A stretch of DNA of 6,023 nucleotides from Bacteroidales bacterium (GTDB taxonomy: Bacteria > Bacteroidota > Bacteroidia > Bacteroidales > WCHB1-69): NCBI GenBank assembly GCA_031273515.1, contig JAISRU010000237.1, positions 1 to 6,023 on the forward strand, written 5' to 3'. The notes below the pieces were generated by a model that made no database searches, had not been told where the DNA came from, and saw only the letters and a program-made list of their open reading frames with translations. Position numbers and translations under genes: made by a program. The first letter of the stretch is position 1. Each line of letters begins with the position of its first letter. Shown here one piece after another: positions 5,689-6,023 of this stretch.

Positions 5689-6023
5689 AATACATTTTTA
5701 TAATTCAAGGAGAAGGACGAGGACATTTAACGCAGGCGATTTCCATGCACGACCTGCTGACACGCAACGGACACGAAATAACAGAAGTATTGGTCGGAAA
5801 AAATAAAACAACAATCTTGCCTGACTTCTTTTCCGAAAAAATGAAATCCTGTCCCATTTCCGTGTTTGAGAGTCCCTGTTTTCTGTTTTCGTCGAAGAAT
5901 AAAAAATCGCTGTTCTTCGGAAGTATTTTCCACAATCTGCTCAAACTGCATGTTTATCTGAAAAATGTCTTGTTTATAAACAGACAAATCAGAAAAAGCA
6001 ATGCCGATGTGGTTGTTAATTTT
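5685..6023 (+). CDS. MurG/GT28-like glycosyltransferase, N-terminal part, cut by the window end
   Basis: The frame stays open for 113 codons to the last base, so only the N-terminal part is present; the related proteins I know of are roughly 350 residues. It begins MKYIFIIQGEGRGHLTQA. The glycine-rich QGEGRGH loop (8-14) after a first beta strand is the acceptor-side signature of GT-B enzymes related to MurG and the UGT family. NGHE (29-32) and LVGKNK follow as the second strand and turn. The donor-binding half is outside the window, so sugar and acceptor are unknown. The start ATG (5685-5687) overlaps the metallophosphoesterase TGA by 4 bp, and no other start fits better. The neighbouring LpxH-like gene suggests a shared lipid or cell-surface glycan pathway; this is inference. 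Confidence 0.85.
   Translation, partial: MKYIFIIQGEGRGHLTQAISMHDLLTRNGHEITEVLVGKNKTTILPDFFSEKMKSCPISVFESPCFLFSSKNKKSLFFGSIFHNLLKLHVYLKNVLFINRQIRKSNADVVVNF

Overview
The window looks like chromosomal DNA from a member of the Bacteroidota, most likely order Bacteroidales. The evidence is AT-rich intergenic DNA, start codons without a recognisable Shine-Dalgarno sequence, promoter boxes matching the Bacteroidetes -7 consensus TAnnTTTG, and protein variants typical of the group. I cannot assign a genus from the sequence alone.

Layout: a complete glutaminyl-tRNA synthetase gene (117-1820, +) is followed by about 635 bp of non-coding, repeat-built DNA (1821-2455). Two genes on the minus strand come next: a GT4-type glycosyltransferase (3022-4125), whose stop overlaps the start of a TsaC/YrdC-type threonylcarbamoyl-AMP synthase (2456-3025). 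A second repeat-built intergenic region (4126-4833) separates this pair from a plus-strand pair. That pair is an LpxH-like metallophosphoesterase (4834-5688) and a MurG/GT28-like glycosyltransferase that runs off the window (5685-6023). Both gene pairs join through a 4-bp ATGA overlap, so each is probably co-transcribed and translationally coupled.

Functionally, two genes serve tRNA charging and modification (glnS, tsaC). The other three look like envelope or glycan genes, by family only; no substrate can be read from the sequence. All five genes belong to recognisable families.

The unusual content is intergenic. There is a 42-bp tandem array whose units each carry a palindrome (2106-2357). 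There is a cluster of five short palindromes resembling REP/BIME elements with a shared ATAGA-containing tail (4435-4656). One 21-bp motif occurs three times. Short arrays of 7-, 8- and 9-bp units recur, and two of the 7-bp arrays lie just upstream of -7 promoter boxes, where the -33 element would be expected. No RNA gene, CRISPR array, transposase gene or clear intrinsic terminator was seen.
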